Part shown: one piece after another, positions 36,473 through 46,104 of the stretch
Layout: each line of letters starts with the position of its first letter
Numbering within the stretch: position 1 is the first letter of the stretch
Source: Terriglobia bacterium
GTDB lineage: Bacteria; Acidobacteriota; Terriglobia; Bryobacterales; Bryobacteraceae
DNA length: 64,000 nt
Direction: 5' to 3'
NCBI GenBank assembly: GCA_021325235.1
Contig: JAJPHN010000029.1
Span: 1-64,000, forward strand
Program-made: the position numbers and the translations under genes
The notes under the pieces: generated by a model
Seen by the model: only the letters and a program-made list of their open reading frames with translations
Databases searched by the model: none
Told to the model about the DNA's origin: nothing

Positions 36473-37056
36473 TTTCCAGAGGAGCTGTCCGGGCTGGATA
36501 CTCCAGCCGTTTCGCCGTCCTTCACTGCTGCCAGCCGCCATTCAATCACCTTGCCTCGAACGATGTAGCACAAGTAGTATTCCCAGAACCTGCGAATTCT
36601 TCGGCTGCTATTTACAAGCAATTCGAAGCCCAAATAGCGCCAAAGTGCAAGTAGCCGCACTCGGACCGAAATCTCGCGGAATCGAGCAGCCGAATAATAG
36701 GCGAATCCGCCGTGATCGTCGCCGAAGTAGCGGAAGGAGAAGCTGTTGAGGTGCCAGCGGTGGGTGGGATCGCAAAAAGAGCTGAAATCGGTGTAGTGCG
36801 GGGTGACAATGATGGCTTCTCCGCCGGGCGCTAGGAGCCGGTGGAATTCTTCCATTGTGCGTAGAACGTCGGCGACATGTTCTATGACATGGATCGCACG
36901 GATCTCGCGAAATGAGTTGTCCGCGAAGGGAAAGGGCGGCTGATCGACATCGGCGATCACGTCAGCGCGGGTGTTTCGATTGCGGTCCATGCCAATCGCG
37001 CCGGGATACTTGTTGATCCCGCAGCCGACATCGAGTACCGGCAGATTCTGGTTCAT
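36469..37056 (-). CDS. Class I SAM-dependent methyltransferase
   Basis: The 195 residues show motif I (LPVLDVGCGINKYPGAIGMD), the acidic loop ADVIADVDQPPFPFADNSF and IHVIEHVADVLRTMEEFHRL, with GGEAIIVTPHYTDFSSFCDP. The C-terminal helix-rich part (RRIRRFWEYYLCYIVRGKVI) is unlike small-molecule enzymes. It probably acts on a lipid or glycan, inferred only from this. The ATG at 37056 overlaps the tgt stop by four bases (ATGA); the TTG at 37062 is disfavoured. Its stop overlaps the next gene. Confidence 0.85.
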   Translation of the reverse strand: MNQNLPVLDVGCGINKYPGAIGMDRNRNTRADVIADVDQPPFPFADNSFREIRAIHVIEHVADVLRTMEEFHRLLAPGGEAIIVTPHYTDFSSFCDPTHRWHLNSFSFRYFGDDHGGFAYYSAARFREISVRVRLLALWRYLGFELLVNSSRRIRRFWEYYLCYIVRGKVIEWRLAAVKDGETAGVSSPDSSSGN

Positions 37057-38183
37057 GCGCAAGAACGGCTGCTTTCACGTTGGAGGAAGGCGGCAAATTC
37101 GCCGGCCAGAATGGCGGCGCGTATGCGGCGCATCAGCTCGAGGAAGAACTGGATATTGTGAAGCGTGGCAAGTGTGGCGAAAAGGATTTCGCCGGCCTGA
37201 AAGAGGTGGCGCAGGTAGGAACGGGTGAAGGTGCGGCAGGTGTAGCAGGTGCACTCGGGGTCGAGCGGTCCGTCGTCGGCCTGATAACGGTTTTGTTTGA
37301 TGACGACTTTACCCTGCGAGGTGAACAGATAGCCGTTGCGCGCATTTCTCGTGGGCAACACACAGTCCATCATGTCGACGCCGCGCGCGACGTATTGCGG
37401 GAGTTCCTCGGGCATGCCGACGCCCATAACGTAGCGGGGACGATCGGCAGGAAGAAGCGGAGCGGTTAGGGCGGTCATTTCGAGACTCACGTCGCGCGGC
37501 TCGCCGACCGACAGGCCGCCGATAGCGTAGCCCGGTGCATCGAGTGCCAGCAATTCTTCCGCACAGGCGCGGCGCAAGTCCGGGTACATTCCGCCCTGCA
37601 CGATCGGAAACAGTGCACAGTGCAATCCCAAATCGCGCGACAGGTAATGACGATAGCCGGCGCGCGCCCAGCGAATCGTGCGATGCATCGATTCCGCCGC
37701 CTGCTCGTGGGTAGCAGGGTAAGCGAGACACTCGTCGAGCATCATGATGATGTCGCTGCCGAGTGCCAACTGCACATCGACCGTGCTCTCGGGCGAGAAG
37801 AAATGGGCGTCGCCATCGAGATGCGAGCGAAAGAGCACGCCTTCGTCTGTTACCTTGCGCAGTGTCTCGAGGCTGAAGACCTGGAAGCCGCCTGAGTCGG
37901 TGAGAATCGCGCGCGGCCACGCCATGAAACGATGGAGCCCGCCGGCTTGGCGGATGCGCTCGTGGCCGGGGCGCAGGAACAAGTGGTACGTGTTCGCGAG
38001 AATGATCTTCGCATCGAGATCATCGATCAGATCGCGCGGCGTGAGACCTTTGACCGTGGCCTGCGTTCCGACCGGCATGAAGACGGGCGTCTCGATGGTG
38101 CCGTGAGCGGTGTGCAGCAGACCGGCGCGCGCGCCCGTCTCGGGGCAGGTGGCCTGAATCTCAAAACGTAGGGCGGAGGTCAA
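37053..38183 (-). CDS. tgt: tRNA-guanine transglycosylase (queuine tRNA-ribosyltransferase)
   Basis: Tgt exchanges guanine-34 for preQ1 in tRNAs with GUN anticodons. The 376 residues include AILTDSGGFQVFSL with the catalytic Asp region, FPIVQGGMYPDLR, MDCVLPTRNARNGYLFTSQG with the second Asp in MDCVLPTR, and zinc ligands in CTCYTCRTFTRSYLRHLF plus a later His (ATLHNIQF). The start ATG at 38183 gives a normal length. It is followed by a methyltransferase with an ATGA overlap. Queuosine synthesis genes beyond Tgt are not visible here. Confidence 0.97.
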   Translation of the reverse strand: MTSALRFEIQATCPETGARAGLLHTAHGTIETPVFMPVGTQATVKGLTPRDLIDDLDAKIILANTYHLFLRPGHERIRQAGGLHRFMAWPRAILTDSGGFQVFSLETLRKVTDEGVLFRSHLDGDAHFFSPESTVDVQLALGSDIIMMLDECLAYPATHEQAAESMHRTIRWARAGYRHYLSRDLGLHCALFPIVQGGMYPDLRRACAEELLALDAPGYAIGGLSVGEPRDVSLEMTALTAPLLPADRPRYVMGVGMPEELPQYVARGVDMMDCVLPTRNARNGYLFTSQGKVVIKQNRYQADDGPLDPECTCYTCRTFTRSYLRHLFQAGEILFATLATLHNIQFFLELMRRIRAAILAGEFAAFLQRESSRSCA

Positions 38184-38211
38184 GTTCTATTGTGCCGTGT
38201 GGGGCGAAAGC

Positions 38212-38919
38212 TCATGAATCGAGCGCGGCGAGCCAGCCGAGCATCCGTTCGTAATGCGTGCCGCGCCAGTAGATCCGGCGGCAGGCCGAACAGCGGGAGA
38301 ATTCGCTCCTGGTGGCGCGCGTGTGAGGCGGCAGCAGGTCGATGATCTCGTCCTTGGACACTGCGCGAAGCTCGCCGTTGCAGGCCATGCAACGGGTAAA
38401 CGGGTGGGCATGCCGGATGAGGGCGAAACGCGTGTTTAGTTCTTTGAGTTGATCGAGCGGCTTATCGGAGCGCACGAAGTAGCCGGTTTCAACAGCGCGG
38501 CGTTTGAGCAGTCCGGCATCGCGTGTGAGCACGAGGCGATTTTCGGAACTGGATACGGCGGCGAGTTCGGCGTCGTCAGCGAGCGGTCGATACCACGTAT
38601 CGAATCCGAGCATGCGGAGGTAGGCGGCCAGACGGCCGAGGTGGCCGTCGACGACGAAATGCGGATCTTCGAGCTGGATCGGCAGCGCGTGTGGATATAC
38701 GTCGGCCTCGTCGTTGTTATTCAACTTTGCCGAGAGCGAGCGCAGCTCGCCGTTTACCAAAACTCTGCCGATCTCGGTATGCGGGACGCCGAGCGATTCG
38801 ATGACGTGCTTGATCGTGTCGGTGGGCCAGGCGTCGTGTTCAAAACTGCGGTGCCGCTGATCGGCGGGAAGAAAATCGTTCAGCTCACCGTGGAATCGAA
38901 AGCGAACCGTAAGGCCCAC
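38212..38919 (-). CDS. Mut7-C RNase domain protein with N-terminal ubiquitin-like domain
   Basis: The 235 residues have two parts. Residues 1-85 (VRFRFHGELNDFLPADQ, HVIESLGVPHTEIGRVLVNG) match the Mut7 ubiquitin-like module. Residues about 86-235 are the Mut7-C RNase domain: FVVDGHLGRLAAYLRMLGFD, RLVLTRDAGLLKR and a C4 zinc site in CMACNGEL and CSACRRIYW. PIN-like acidic residues lie in the DGHLGRL and LTRDAGL blocks. It probably degrades RNA. It lies 28 bases upstream of tgt, hinting at a tRNA or RNA-quality role. Confidence 0.88.
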   Translation of the reverse strand: MGLTVRFRFHGELNDFLPADQRHRSFEHDAWPTDTIKHVIESLGVPHTEIGRVLVNGELRSLSAKLNNNDEADVYPHALPIQLEDPHFVVDGHLGRLAAYLRMLGFDTWYRPLADDAELAAVSSSENRLVLTRDAGLLKRRAVETGYFVRSDKPLDQLKELNTRFALIRHAHPFTRCMACNGELRAVSKDEIIDLLPPHTRATRSEFSRCSACRRIYWRGTHYERMLGWLAALDS

Positions 38920-38929
38920 CGTGATTCGA

Positions 38930-40501
38930 TTACGGGCGCTGCGCGCTGGAAGATTCTTTCATTCGCTTAGCCGCGACCGAATCGAGAAACAGATACTGCT
39001 GGCGCATGGAATCGGGAGCCGCCTCGGTTTTCGATCCGATATGCATGACCGGAAATTCGGAGGGCGCATACTGCGGCCATTCGGGAAGGCCGCTGCCGTT
39101 TGGGTTGCCGGTTTTGGCGAAGTTGGTCCAATAGGAGGACATCTGCTCGGAGACGCGGCGATCGGTATCGGTCCAAGGCAGCTTTTTCCAGTCGAGCGTT
39201 TCAAAGACGTACTCGATGTCGGCGGAGTGATAGGCGCCGCGGCTCGGGCCACCGCCTTCGACTGGCGGCGCTTGCTCGAAGTGATAACGATACGCTCTCA
39301 CGCCGGGCGTGTGGGCTTCGAATTCGAGCCATTTCCAGGTCGAGTAGGCGATGAACTGCGCGCTCGCCAGTTGCCCGGCCGAGTGTTCCATCTCTTCCGG
39401 ATTGCCGGCGGGGAAGAGTTTCAGAGCCTCGTCAGCCTGATCGCCGAACATCTGCTGGAGTTTTGCGTTGTAGTTCTCGCGAGTGTGCGGCTTCTGCCCG
39501 AAGAAGGCCGCCGCATTCATTTCATCGGTATTCCAGCCCGCCAGTACGGCGACATGATTCTGTTTTTGCGCCTGGTAAATGGCAACCGGTGATTCGGGGA
39601 AGAAATAGCCATCGACGTTAGGCCAGAAACGGAAGGCATTGCGATCCTTCAACGATGCGGCCAGCAGATCCTGAGCGGATTTTGCGCGCAGGTCCTTCAA
39701 TGTCGGCGCGTGGATCTCTGCCGCGAAACGAGCTCCGGTCTGTTCGCTTTGCGTGAGCGGCGGAATAGCGCTGCTGAGGCCGAAATCGCCGCCGCTTTCG
39801 CCGATGGCCTGCTTAAAGAGACCGGCTGAGAGCGGGCTGGTGACTTGCGCATTGACTGACATCGATCCGGCCGATTCGCCAAAGATGGTCACGTTCTCGG
39901 GATCGCCGCCGAACGCGCGGATGTTGTCGTGCACCCAGCGCAGAGCGGCGAGCTGATCGAGGAAGCCGTAGTTGCCGGACGAGTTATGGCCCGATTCCTT
40001 GGTGAGCTCGGGGTGGGAAAAGAAGCCGAAGATTCCAAGCCGGTAATTCATGCTGACGACGATCACGCCTTTGTGCGCGAGTTTTTCGCCATCCTGACGC
40101 GGTTCGGATGCGGCACCGGCCTGGAAGCCGCCGCCGTAGATCCAGACCATCACGGGGAGCGGCGAGTCGGCGTGCGCGGGCGCCCAGACGTTCAGATAGA
40201 GGCAGTCTTCGCTCGGGCCCGAATCGCGGAATACCATGTCGTCGAAGATGCGGCCCTGCATGCAGCGCGGACCGAACTCGGTCGCTTTGCGCACACCCTG
40301 CCAGGCGGCGACGGGCTGAGGCGCTTTCCAGCGCAGCTCGCCCGTGGGCGGGGCTGCAAACGGAATCCCTTTGAAGATGTTGACCGCGCCATCGGCGGAG
40401 ACAGTTCCTTCGATGAGGCCGGACGCCGTTCGAACGGGAGCGGCGGAGACGGACGCGGCGATTCCCAATGCCGCGACAAAGGCGAGAGTTGGTTTCATCA
40501 T
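38930..40501 (-). CDS. Secreted type B carboxylesterase
   Basis: This serine hydrolase has 523 residues and a signal peptide (MMKPTLAFVAALGIAASVSA). The nucleophile is in VTIFGESAGSMSVNAQ (Ser210). FKGIPFAAPPTGELRWKAPQ, VMVWIYGGGFQAGAASEP and SEDCLYLNVWAPA are class marks, and GAYHSADIEYVFETLDW lies near the catalytic His. The start is ATG at 40501; ATG at 40498 is equally possible. A longer in-frame stretch upstream to 40666 is shadow of the divergent gene. Mut7-C RNase follows after ten bases. Confidence 0.92.
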   Translation of the reverse strand: MMKPTLAFVAALGIAASVSAAPVRTASGLIEGTVSADGAVNIFKGIPFAAPPTGELRWKAPQPVAAWQGVRKATEFGPRCMQGRIFDDMVFRDSGPSEDCLYLNVWAPAHADSPLPVMVWIYGGGFQAGAASEPRQDGEKLAHKGVIVVSMNYRLGIFGFFSHPELTKESGHNSSGNYGFLDQLAALRWVHDNIRAFGGDPENVTIFGESAGSMSVNAQVTSPLSAGLFKQAIGESGGDFGLSSAIPPLTQSEQTGARFAAEIHAPTLKDLRAKSAQDLLAASLKDRNAFRFWPNVDGYFFPESPVAIYQAQKQNHVAVLAGWNTDEMNAAAFFGQKPHTRENYNAKLQQMFGDQADEALKLFPAGNPEEMEHSAGQLASAQFIAYSTWKWLEFEAHTPGVRAYRYHFEQAPPVEGGGPSRGAYHSADIEYVFETLDWKKLPWTDTDRRVSEQMSSYWTNFAKTGNPNGSGLPEWPQYAPSEFPVMHIGSKTEAAPDSMRQQYLFLDSVAAKRMKESSSAQRP

Positions 40502-40577
40502 GGTCCCGGAAGAGATCGTATCAAGAGCGCGGGGAACAAGACGTTGTATGCTTACGTAAATCATTTGCGAGAGAGAC

Positions 40578-41276
40578 ATGAAACCCATCTGTATCCCGAT
40601 TGCGCTGATGTTTCTGCTGACAAGTTGCCAATTCGCTCCGGTGGCGACGGGTCCCATGAAGGACACAAATGTTCACGTCGACCTTGGTAATACCGAGCGC
40701 GCCAATGTCGATTTAGACATGGCGGCGGGCGAGATGAACGTGCGCGGCGGCGCGAACGAGTTGATCGAGGGACGGTTCGAATTTAATGTTCCGGCGTGGG
40801 AGCCGAAAGTGGAGACTTCGCGCAACGGCTCGCATGCGGCCATCAAGATTGAGCAGCCGCACGGCACGCGTTTAGGGCGGGAGGCTCGTTACGTTTGGGA
40901 TCTGCAGTTGAATGACAAGGTGCTGCTCGATCTGGGGGTCAATTGCGGGGCGGGGCAGGCACGGCTCAATCTCGGCGATCTTGCCTTGCGCAGCGTGCAG
41001 GTGCATATGGGCGCGGGACAGGTGGATCTCGATCTGCGCGGCAAACCGGACCGTGATTACGACGTGGACATATCAGGCGGCGTGGGACAGGCGAATGTGC
41101 ACTTGCCGGAAGGAGTGGGGATCTGGGCAGAGGCACACGGAGGAATCGGCAGCGTAACCGTTACCGGGCTCGACAAGAAAGGCGATCACTGGGAGAACAG
41201 CCTGTATGACAAGGGGAAGGTGAACGTGCGCCTGAAAGTGCAGGGCGGCGTTGGCGAGATTCGGATTATCGGGTGA
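40578..41276 (+). CDS. Lipoprotein with toastrack/DUF2154-like domain
   Basis: The 232 residues start with a lipoprotein signal whose lipobox is LTSC (Cys at 17). The rest is almost all beta: NVDLDMAAGEMNVRGGANEL, LLDLGVNCGAGQARLNLGDL, VQVHMGAGQVDLDLRGK and VDISGGVGQANVHLPEGVGI followed by GGIGSVTVTGL. Repeated G-x-G-x-x-x-[LV] turns are typical of toastrack domains, which form a beta-helix of unknown role. It is divergent from the carboxylesterase, 76 bases apart. Confidence 0.75.
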   Translation: MKPICIPIALMFLLTSCQFAPVATGPMKDTNVHVDLGNTERANVDLDMAAGEMNVRGGANELIEGRFEFNVPAWEPKVETSRNGSHAAIKIEQPHGTRLGREARYVWDLQLNDKVLLDLGVNCGAGQARLNLGDLALRSVQVHMGAGQVDLDLRGKPDRDYDVDISGGVGQANVHLPEGVGIWAEAHGGIGSVTVTGLDKKGDHWENSLYDKGKVNVRLKVQGGVGEIRIIG

Positions 41277-41283
41277 GGCGAGA

Positions 41284-41310
41284 GGCGGAGGCTGAGCATC
41301 CGCCCCTTTT
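41284..41310 (+). terminator. Rho-independent terminator after the lipoprotein gene
   Basis: GGCGGA at 41284-41289 pairs with TCCGCC at 41299-41304 across a nine-base loop, followed by CCTTTT. The stem is short but GC-rich. It lies eight bases after the lipoprotein stop. Confidence 0.6.
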
Positions 41311-41312
41311 CA

Positions 41313-43574
41313 CTATGCCCAGCTGAAGCCACTTTTGGCAAGCGGGAGTTCGCGAATGCGCTTGCCGGTTGCGGCAAAGATGGCGTTGCAAATGGCAGGC
41401 AGCAGCGGCGGCAGGGCGGGTTCGCCGAGGCCGGTCGGCTCGTGGTCGGTTGCGTGGAAATGCACTTCGATCTGCGGCGCGTTCTTCATGCGAAGCAGCG
41501 GATGCTTGTCGTAGTTGCTCTGGACGACAGCACCGCCTTCGAGCGTGATCTCCTGTCCCATGATCTCGCTGAGACCGTCCATGATCGCGCCCTGCACCTG
41601 CGCCTCAGCGCCGCTCGGATTCACGATCTGGCTGCCGACATCGCCCACGCCCCAGACGTGGTTCACCTTCAGCGTATTGTTGGGCCCGACCGTCACTTCG
41701 GCGACGTGCGCGAAATAGCCTTGAAAGCTGTAATGGAAGGCAATCCCCATACCGGTTCCGGCAGGAAGCTTGCGCTTGCCCCAGCCTGATTTTTCTGCGG
41801 CCAGCTCCAGCACCGCGAGCATACGATCAGCATCGTAGGCCTGCGGCTTGGCAGCCTGTTTGGTGGTGGCCGGTTCGTTCTCGACCTTCGGCTTCGCGGC
41901 TCCGGCGACCAGCTTTTCACCGGGCTGGTTCAGCAGATCGCGCCTAAACGCGACCGGATCTTTGCCGGCGGCGTGCGCGAGTTCGTCGATGAACGATTGA
42001 AAAACAAACGCCTGCGCATTTGCACCCGGCGCGCGCAAAGCACCCGTTTTCAACTGCAGAGGCATCACGGATGCACCGAGCAGGTAGTTCGGCACAAAAC
42101 CGGATGGAAATTCGGTGGGAGAAATCGAAGCAGCTGGCGAAAACTTCTCGCCATCGCCGTAGCTGACGAAATGGTTTTGCCAGGCTACGAGCCTGCCCGA
42201 GGAATCGACGGCGCCCTTCAGGAAATGAAAGCCGCCGGGCCGGTAATAATCGTGCCGCATGTCGTCCTCGCGCGACCAGAGCAGCTTCACTGGACCGCCG
42301 ATCGTTTTGGCGATGTAGCCGGTTTCGACCATATAGTCGTTACTCAAGCCGCGACCAAAGGAACCACCAGCGCGCAGGAGGTGGATGGTGATGCTGTCTT
42401 CGGGAATCTGAAGATGTTTTGCGACCAAGGCGCGCGCCCGGGCCGGGAGTTGCGTATTGGACCAGAATTCCAGCCGACCGTTCTGATAGGTCGCATTGCA
42501 GTTGCGCGGCTCGAGCGGCGCGTGAGAGATAAACGGATACGAATACGCCGCTTCCACGACTCTGGAGCCGTTCGAAAATGCGCTGCCGACATCGCCTTCC
42601 TGTTTGAGCATGCGCTGCGGTGCAGATTTTGACAGTTCCTGTGCGCGCTGCGCGAAACCGGTGCTGCTCTGCGACGCGGCGGGACCGTTGTCCCACTCGA
42701 CCTTTAGCTTTTTGCGGGCGGATTGCGCAAACCACCAGGAATCGGCAACAATGGCAATCCCTGGTTCGAGACCCGGATCGCCGTCGAGGACCGGGCCGAG
42801 CTTGATCGTGCCTTCGGAAACGAAGACGTGCCGGATGCCGGGCAGCTGCTTAATCTCGTCGATGTTCGCGCTCTTAACTTTCCCGCCGAAGACCGGGCAT
42901 TTTTCGTAAACGGCAAAGAGCATGCCGGGCAGAGTGAAATCGATGCTGTAGATCGGCTTGCCGGTGACAATGTCGGGAACATCGACACCCATGGTGCGCT
43001 GGCCGATGATTTTGAAAGAAGTTGCCGGCTTGAGTTTGAGCGTCTTCAAATCCGGTACGGGCAGGGCGGCCGCGGCCGAGGCTAGCTCACCATAGCCGAG
43101 CGAGCGATCGGTAGGCCGATGATAGACACGGCCATTTTCAGCAAAACATTCGCTTTCGGGAACGCCCCAGCGTTTGGCGGCGGCAGCGATGAGCATCTGA
43201 CGCCCGGCTGCTCCGACCTGGCGCATGGGCATGTAGTTGTTGGAAGCGGCGCGGCTTCCGCCGGTGGTCTGCAGGCCGTACTTGGGATCAAAGTCGGCCT
43301 GCTCAATCTTCACGGATTTCCAATCGATATCGAGCTCTTCGGCGATGAGCATGGGCAGCATGTTCTTCACACCCTGGCCGATTTCGGGGTTGCGGGCCAC
43401 GAGCGTGACGGTACCATCGGGCGCGATTTTGATGAATGCTTTGGCGTCGAAGGGTGGAGGTCCCTGCTGCGCATTCTGGGCCGTGAGCTTGCGCGAGGCG
43501 GAAAACAGGCCAAGCATGAGCCCGCCCCCGGAGAGCGTAGTGGCTTGCAGGAAGGAACGGCGGCTGAGTTGCAT
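41313..43574 (-). CDS. Molybdopterin-binding oxidoreductase subunit (IorB-like)
   Basis: The large catalytic subunit has 753 residues and a Tat signal (MQLSRRSFLQATTLSGGGLM). The xanthine dehydrogenase pattern is seen: FIKIAPDGTVTLVARNPEIG (Q-G-V-K-N-M-L-P), GSRAASNNYMPMRQVGAAGR, LRAGGSFGRGLSNDYMVETG and GALRAPGANAQAFVFQSFID. Best match is isoquinoline 1-oxidoreductase beta subunits and related aldehyde dehydrogenases, in which the large subunit is exported. GGAGAAAGGAG precedes the ATG. The [2Fe-2S] subunit lies 20 bases upstream. Confidence 0.92.
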   Translation of the reverse strand: MQLSRRSFLQATTLSGGGLMLGLFSASRKLTAQNAQQGPPPFDAKAFIKIAPDGTVTLVARNPEIGQGVKNMLPMLIAEELDIDWKSVKIEQADFDPKYGLQTTGGSRAASNNYMPMRQVGAAGRQMLIAAAAKRWGVPESECFAENGRVYHRPTDRSLGYGELASAAAALPVPDLKTLKLKPATSFKIIGQRTMGVDVPDIVTGKPIYSIDFTLPGMLFAVYEKCPVFGGKVKSANIDEIKQLPGIRHVFVSEGTIKLGPVLDGDPGLEPGIAIVADSWWFAQSARKKLKVEWDNGPAASQSSTGFAQRAQELSKSAPQRMLKQEGDVGSAFSNGSRVVEAAYSYPFISHAPLEPRNCNATYQNGRLEFWSNTQLPARARALVAKHLQIPEDSITIHLLRAGGSFGRGLSNDYMVETGYIAKTIGGPVKLLWSREDDMRHDYYRPGGFHFLKGAVDSSGRLVAWQNHFVSYGDGEKFSPAASISPTEFPSGFVPNYLLGASVMPLQLKTGALRAPGANAQAFVFQSFIDELAHAAGKDPVAFRRDLLNQPGEKLVAGAAKPKVENEPATTKQAAKPQAYDADRMLAVLELAAEKSGWGKRKLPAGTGMGIAFHYSFQGYFAHVAEVTVGPNNTLKVNHVWGVGDVGSQIVNPSGAEAQVQGAIMDGLSEIMGQEITLEGGAVVQSNYDKHPLLRMKNAPQIEVHFHATDHEPTGLGEPALPPLLPAICNAIFAATGKRIRELPLAKSGFSWA

Positions 43575-43594
43575 CGAAGTTTCTCCTTTCTCCT

Positions 43595-44056
43595 TCAGGC
43601 GGCGCTGGTCCCGGCGGCTTTGTGGATGGCGGCGCGTATACGTACGTAGGTACCGCAGCGGCACAGGTTGGGGCTCATCGCGGCGTCGATATCGGCGTCG
43701 GTGGGTTTGGGATGCTTTTTGAGGAGAGCGGCGGCGGCCATAATCTGACCGGCTTGGCAATAGCCGCACTGGGGCACGTCCATTTCGCGCCAGGCAGCCT
43801 GTAGCGGATGCGTGCCGTCGGCCGACAGGCCTTCAATGGTTGTGATCGGCGCACGTGTGGCCTCGCTTACCGGAGTCAGGCAGGCGGGCACCGGCTCCCC
43901 GCCCAGATGCACGGTGCAGGCGCGGCACTGTCCGATACCGCAGCCGTACTTGGTGCCGTGCAGTTTGAGCACGTCGCGCAAAACCCAGAGCAAAGGCATG
44001 TCGTCCGGAACGTCGGCCGTCATTTGACGGCCATTGACAGTCAGAGTAAAAGCCAT
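43595..44056 (-). CDS. [2Fe-2S] subunit of the molybdenum oxidoreductase (IorA-like)
   Basis: The 153 residues have a ferredoxin-like cluster ([20 protein letters not shown] with a distal Cys in ACLTPV) and a helical-bundle cluster ([13 protein letters not shown] and [16 protein letters not shown]). Two [2Fe-2S] clusters carry electrons from the molybdenum site. The ATG at 44056 follows GAGGAGG. An in-frame stretch to 44239 upstream lacks a start with a good site. No third (FAD) subunit is seen, matching the two-subunit IorAB type that uses a cytochrome partner. Confidence 0.94.
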   Translation of the reverse strand: MAFTLTVNGRQMTADVPDDMPLLWVLRDVLKLHGTKYGCGIGQCRACTVHLGGEPVPACLTPVSEATRAPITTIEGLSADGTHPLQAAWREMDVPQCGYCQAGQIMAAAALLKKHPKPTDADIDAAMSPNLCRCGTYVRIRAAIHKAAGTSAA

Positions 44057-44171
44057 TGGCGGCCCTCCTCTTCCAACGATAAACCCAATCGATCCGGCGG
44101 GAAAGCGGGCGAGCCCGTTCACGTACAAGTGACAGGATTGTGATAAGCTGACTGGCCGAAAGGGATTACCT

Positions 44172-44819
44172 ATGGCCCGTATCGACGAACTGACTGCGAA
44201 ATACAAACCGGCGCTGGATGCCATGGCGCAGCAAAACATTCAAGTGACCACGGTGGCACTCCAAGATAACAAGCTGTACGTGGAAGGCTACGCGCCGAGC
44301 CAGGAAGCGAAGAATGCCGCCTGGGATCGTATCAAAGCGATCGACAGCAGCTACTCGGATCTGACCTGCGACATCAAAGTCGGCTCGGCACCCGATCTGG
44401 GCGAATTGCATTCGGCGCCGCCGCAATCGATTGCGAGCGGGCTTGCGGCCGCATTCCGGTCCGATTCGACACCCGAATTCGGCTCGATGCTGGCGAACCT
44501 TTTCAGCAACTCGAACGGACAGCAACGAGCCGGCTTGCTCAATCAGATTCTGGGCTCGGCCGGTCCGGGTCTGCTCGGCGCGGCGTTGCCGGGCGCGCTG
44601 GGCAACATACTGAAAGGCGGCTCGGTGACGCCGGAACAGGCCGAGCAGATTTCGCCCGATGCGATCAAGAACCTCGCGGAACATGCGCAGAAGAGTAATC
44701 CGTCGATTATCGATCAGGTGAGCAACTTTTATTCCGAGCATCCGAGAGTGGTTCAGGCGCTCGGTGCCGGTGCGCTCGCGATGATCATGAACCACATGCG
44801 CAAGGGCGCGAACGCGTAG
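44172..44819 (+). CDS. Hypothetical protein with BON-like N-terminal domain
   Basis: The 215 residues start with a BON-like fold (about 1-70): [40 protein letters not shown] and [21 protein letters not shown] Gly/Leu/Ala-rich middle ([20 protein letters not shown]) and a helical end with [20 protein letters not shown] follow. There is no signal peptide. BON domains bind phospholipid, and similar acidobacterial proteins occur, but the role is unknown. It is divergent from the IorA-like gene (115 bases) and converges with the glycosyltransferase (11 bases). Confidence 0.7.
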   Translation: MARIDELTAKYKPALDAMAQQNIQVTTVALQDNKLYVEGYAPSQEAKNAAWDRIKAIDSSYSDLTCDIKVGSAPDLGELHSAPPQSIASGLAAAFRSDSTPEFGSMLANLFSNSNGQQRAGLLNQILGSAGPGLLGAALPGALGNILKGGSVTPEQAEQISPDAIKNLAEHAQKSNPSIIDQVSNFYSEHPRVVQALGAGALAMIMNHMRKGANA

Positions 44820-44830
44820 CCGGATAGAAG

Positions 44831-46048
44831 CTACGTCCCGGCAACGAGTTTGCCGCGGCCAGCAGCCAGGCCGGCGTGGAGATCGTAAAGCTTCTCGCCG
44901 ACCAGTTGCCAGTCATACTCGTTAGCGACCAGGTTGCGGGCTGCGCCGGCGATTCGTTCCGCAAAGGACGGGTCGGAGAGGATGCGACCGACCGCATCGG
45001 ACATGGCAGATTCCGTGTCGGCCAGCAGAATGTTTTGGCCGTCAGTGACTGCGATTCCTTCCGCGCCCAGCGTGGTGGAGATAACGGGCACGCCCATCGC
45101 CATCGCCTCTAAAATCTTGAGCCGCGTCCCACTGCCCACGCGCACCGGTACAATCACCGCGCAGGCCTGGGCGTAATAGGGGCGAATATCGTCCACCGTG
45201 CCGGTGACACGGATGCGGTCGGATGCCAGGGCCTGTATCTCAGGACCGGGCCGCCGCCCCGCGATGGTGAAGACAAGCTGCGGATGCCGGCGAGCAATTT
45301 CCGGCCAGACACTTCGCGCGAACCACACGACCGCATCGACGTTTGCGTGATAGTCCATCGAGCCTACGAACAGCAGGCTCCTGTTCTCAGGGTTTCGCGG
45401 CACGGGAGTGAATGCGCTCGCATCGACGCCGTTGGGAACGACTGCGATCTTTGCGTGCGGATTGTGTGCCAGAAGTGCCTGACGGTCGCGCTCGCTGCAG
45501 ACTGCGTGGCCCTCGGCTTCGCGCGCCAGTTGCGCTTCGACATGCGCGAGCAGAGTGGCGGTTCGGCGTGCAACGAGCTTCTTGCCCGCGTTTTTCGTTT
45601 CTGCCGCAAAGCGCGACATCAGCTCGGAATCGATATTGTGCCAGTCGACAATGAGAGACGGCCTCCCCGGCGCCCGCCGGATGATATCGAGATAGCCGAC
45701 CAGATTGCTGGTTTCCATCTGCACAGCATCGAAGGGGCGCGAGGCGAGCGTTTTCTCGAGCAGCGCACCGATCTCGGCGGACTGGTAATTCAGAACCGTC
45801 ACAGGTTGCGGGCCCAGCATCCCTTTGAGCACCATGCCTGGCGTATAGCTCTGCTTTTTACGGATGACGAGCAGATCCTCGAACAGACTCGCTTCCGCGG
45901 GCTCTTTCCAATCGTCGGATGGCTGCAGAATCTGGATCACTGTGACCGAACAGCGCCTGGCAAGCGCCGTGGCCAGATGGGCATTTCGCAAACGCGAACC
46001 GGAATTTACTGGCCAGATCTGCTGGGGGCAGAAGAAGAGAATTCTCAA
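44831..46048 (-). CDS. Glycosyltransferase family 4
   Basis: The 405 residues show a GT-B fold of the GT4 family. MRILFFCPQQIWPVNSGSRL opens it. ERDRQALLAHNPHAKIAVVP and NGVDASAFTP start the second domain. VPVRVGSGTRLKILEAMAMG and VPVISTTLGAEGI hold the Glu-x7-Glu-type donor site in GSGTRLKILEAMAMG. It transfers a sugar from a nucleotide donor, probably to an exported glycan. The start is a TTG at 46048. It is divergent from a polysaccharide deacetylase and separated by a short gap containing an inverted repeat. Confidence 0.92.
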   Translation of the reverse strand: MRILFFCPQQIWPVNSGSRLRNAHLATALARRCSVTVIQILQPSDDWKEPAEASLFEDLLVIRKKQSYTPGMVLKGMLGPQPVTVLNYQSAEIGALLEKTLASRPFDAVQMETSNLVGYLDIIRRAPGRPSLIVDWHNIDSELMSRFAAETKNAGKKLVARRTATLLAHVEAQLAREAEGHAVCSERDRQALLAHNPHAKIAVVPNGVDASAFTPVPRNPENRSLLFVGSMDYHANVDAVVWFARSVWPEIARRHPQLVFTIAGRRPGPEIQALASDRIRVTGTVDDIRPYYAQACAVIVPVRVGSGTRLKILEAMAMGVPVISTTLGAEGIAVTDGQNILLADTESAMSDAVGRILSDPSFAERIAGAARNLVANEYDWQLVGEKLYDLHAGLAAGRGKLVAGT

Positions 46049-46104
46049 ATGCCGCCTTCACATACTTGTGGGTGCATTTCGGCGAACCAACCCGTATTTT
46101 ACAT

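Noticed and set aside
44057-44171. Promoter for the BON-like gene
   Set aside because: TTCACG and TGATAA lie 17 bases apart, but both match the consensus poorly; too weak to list.
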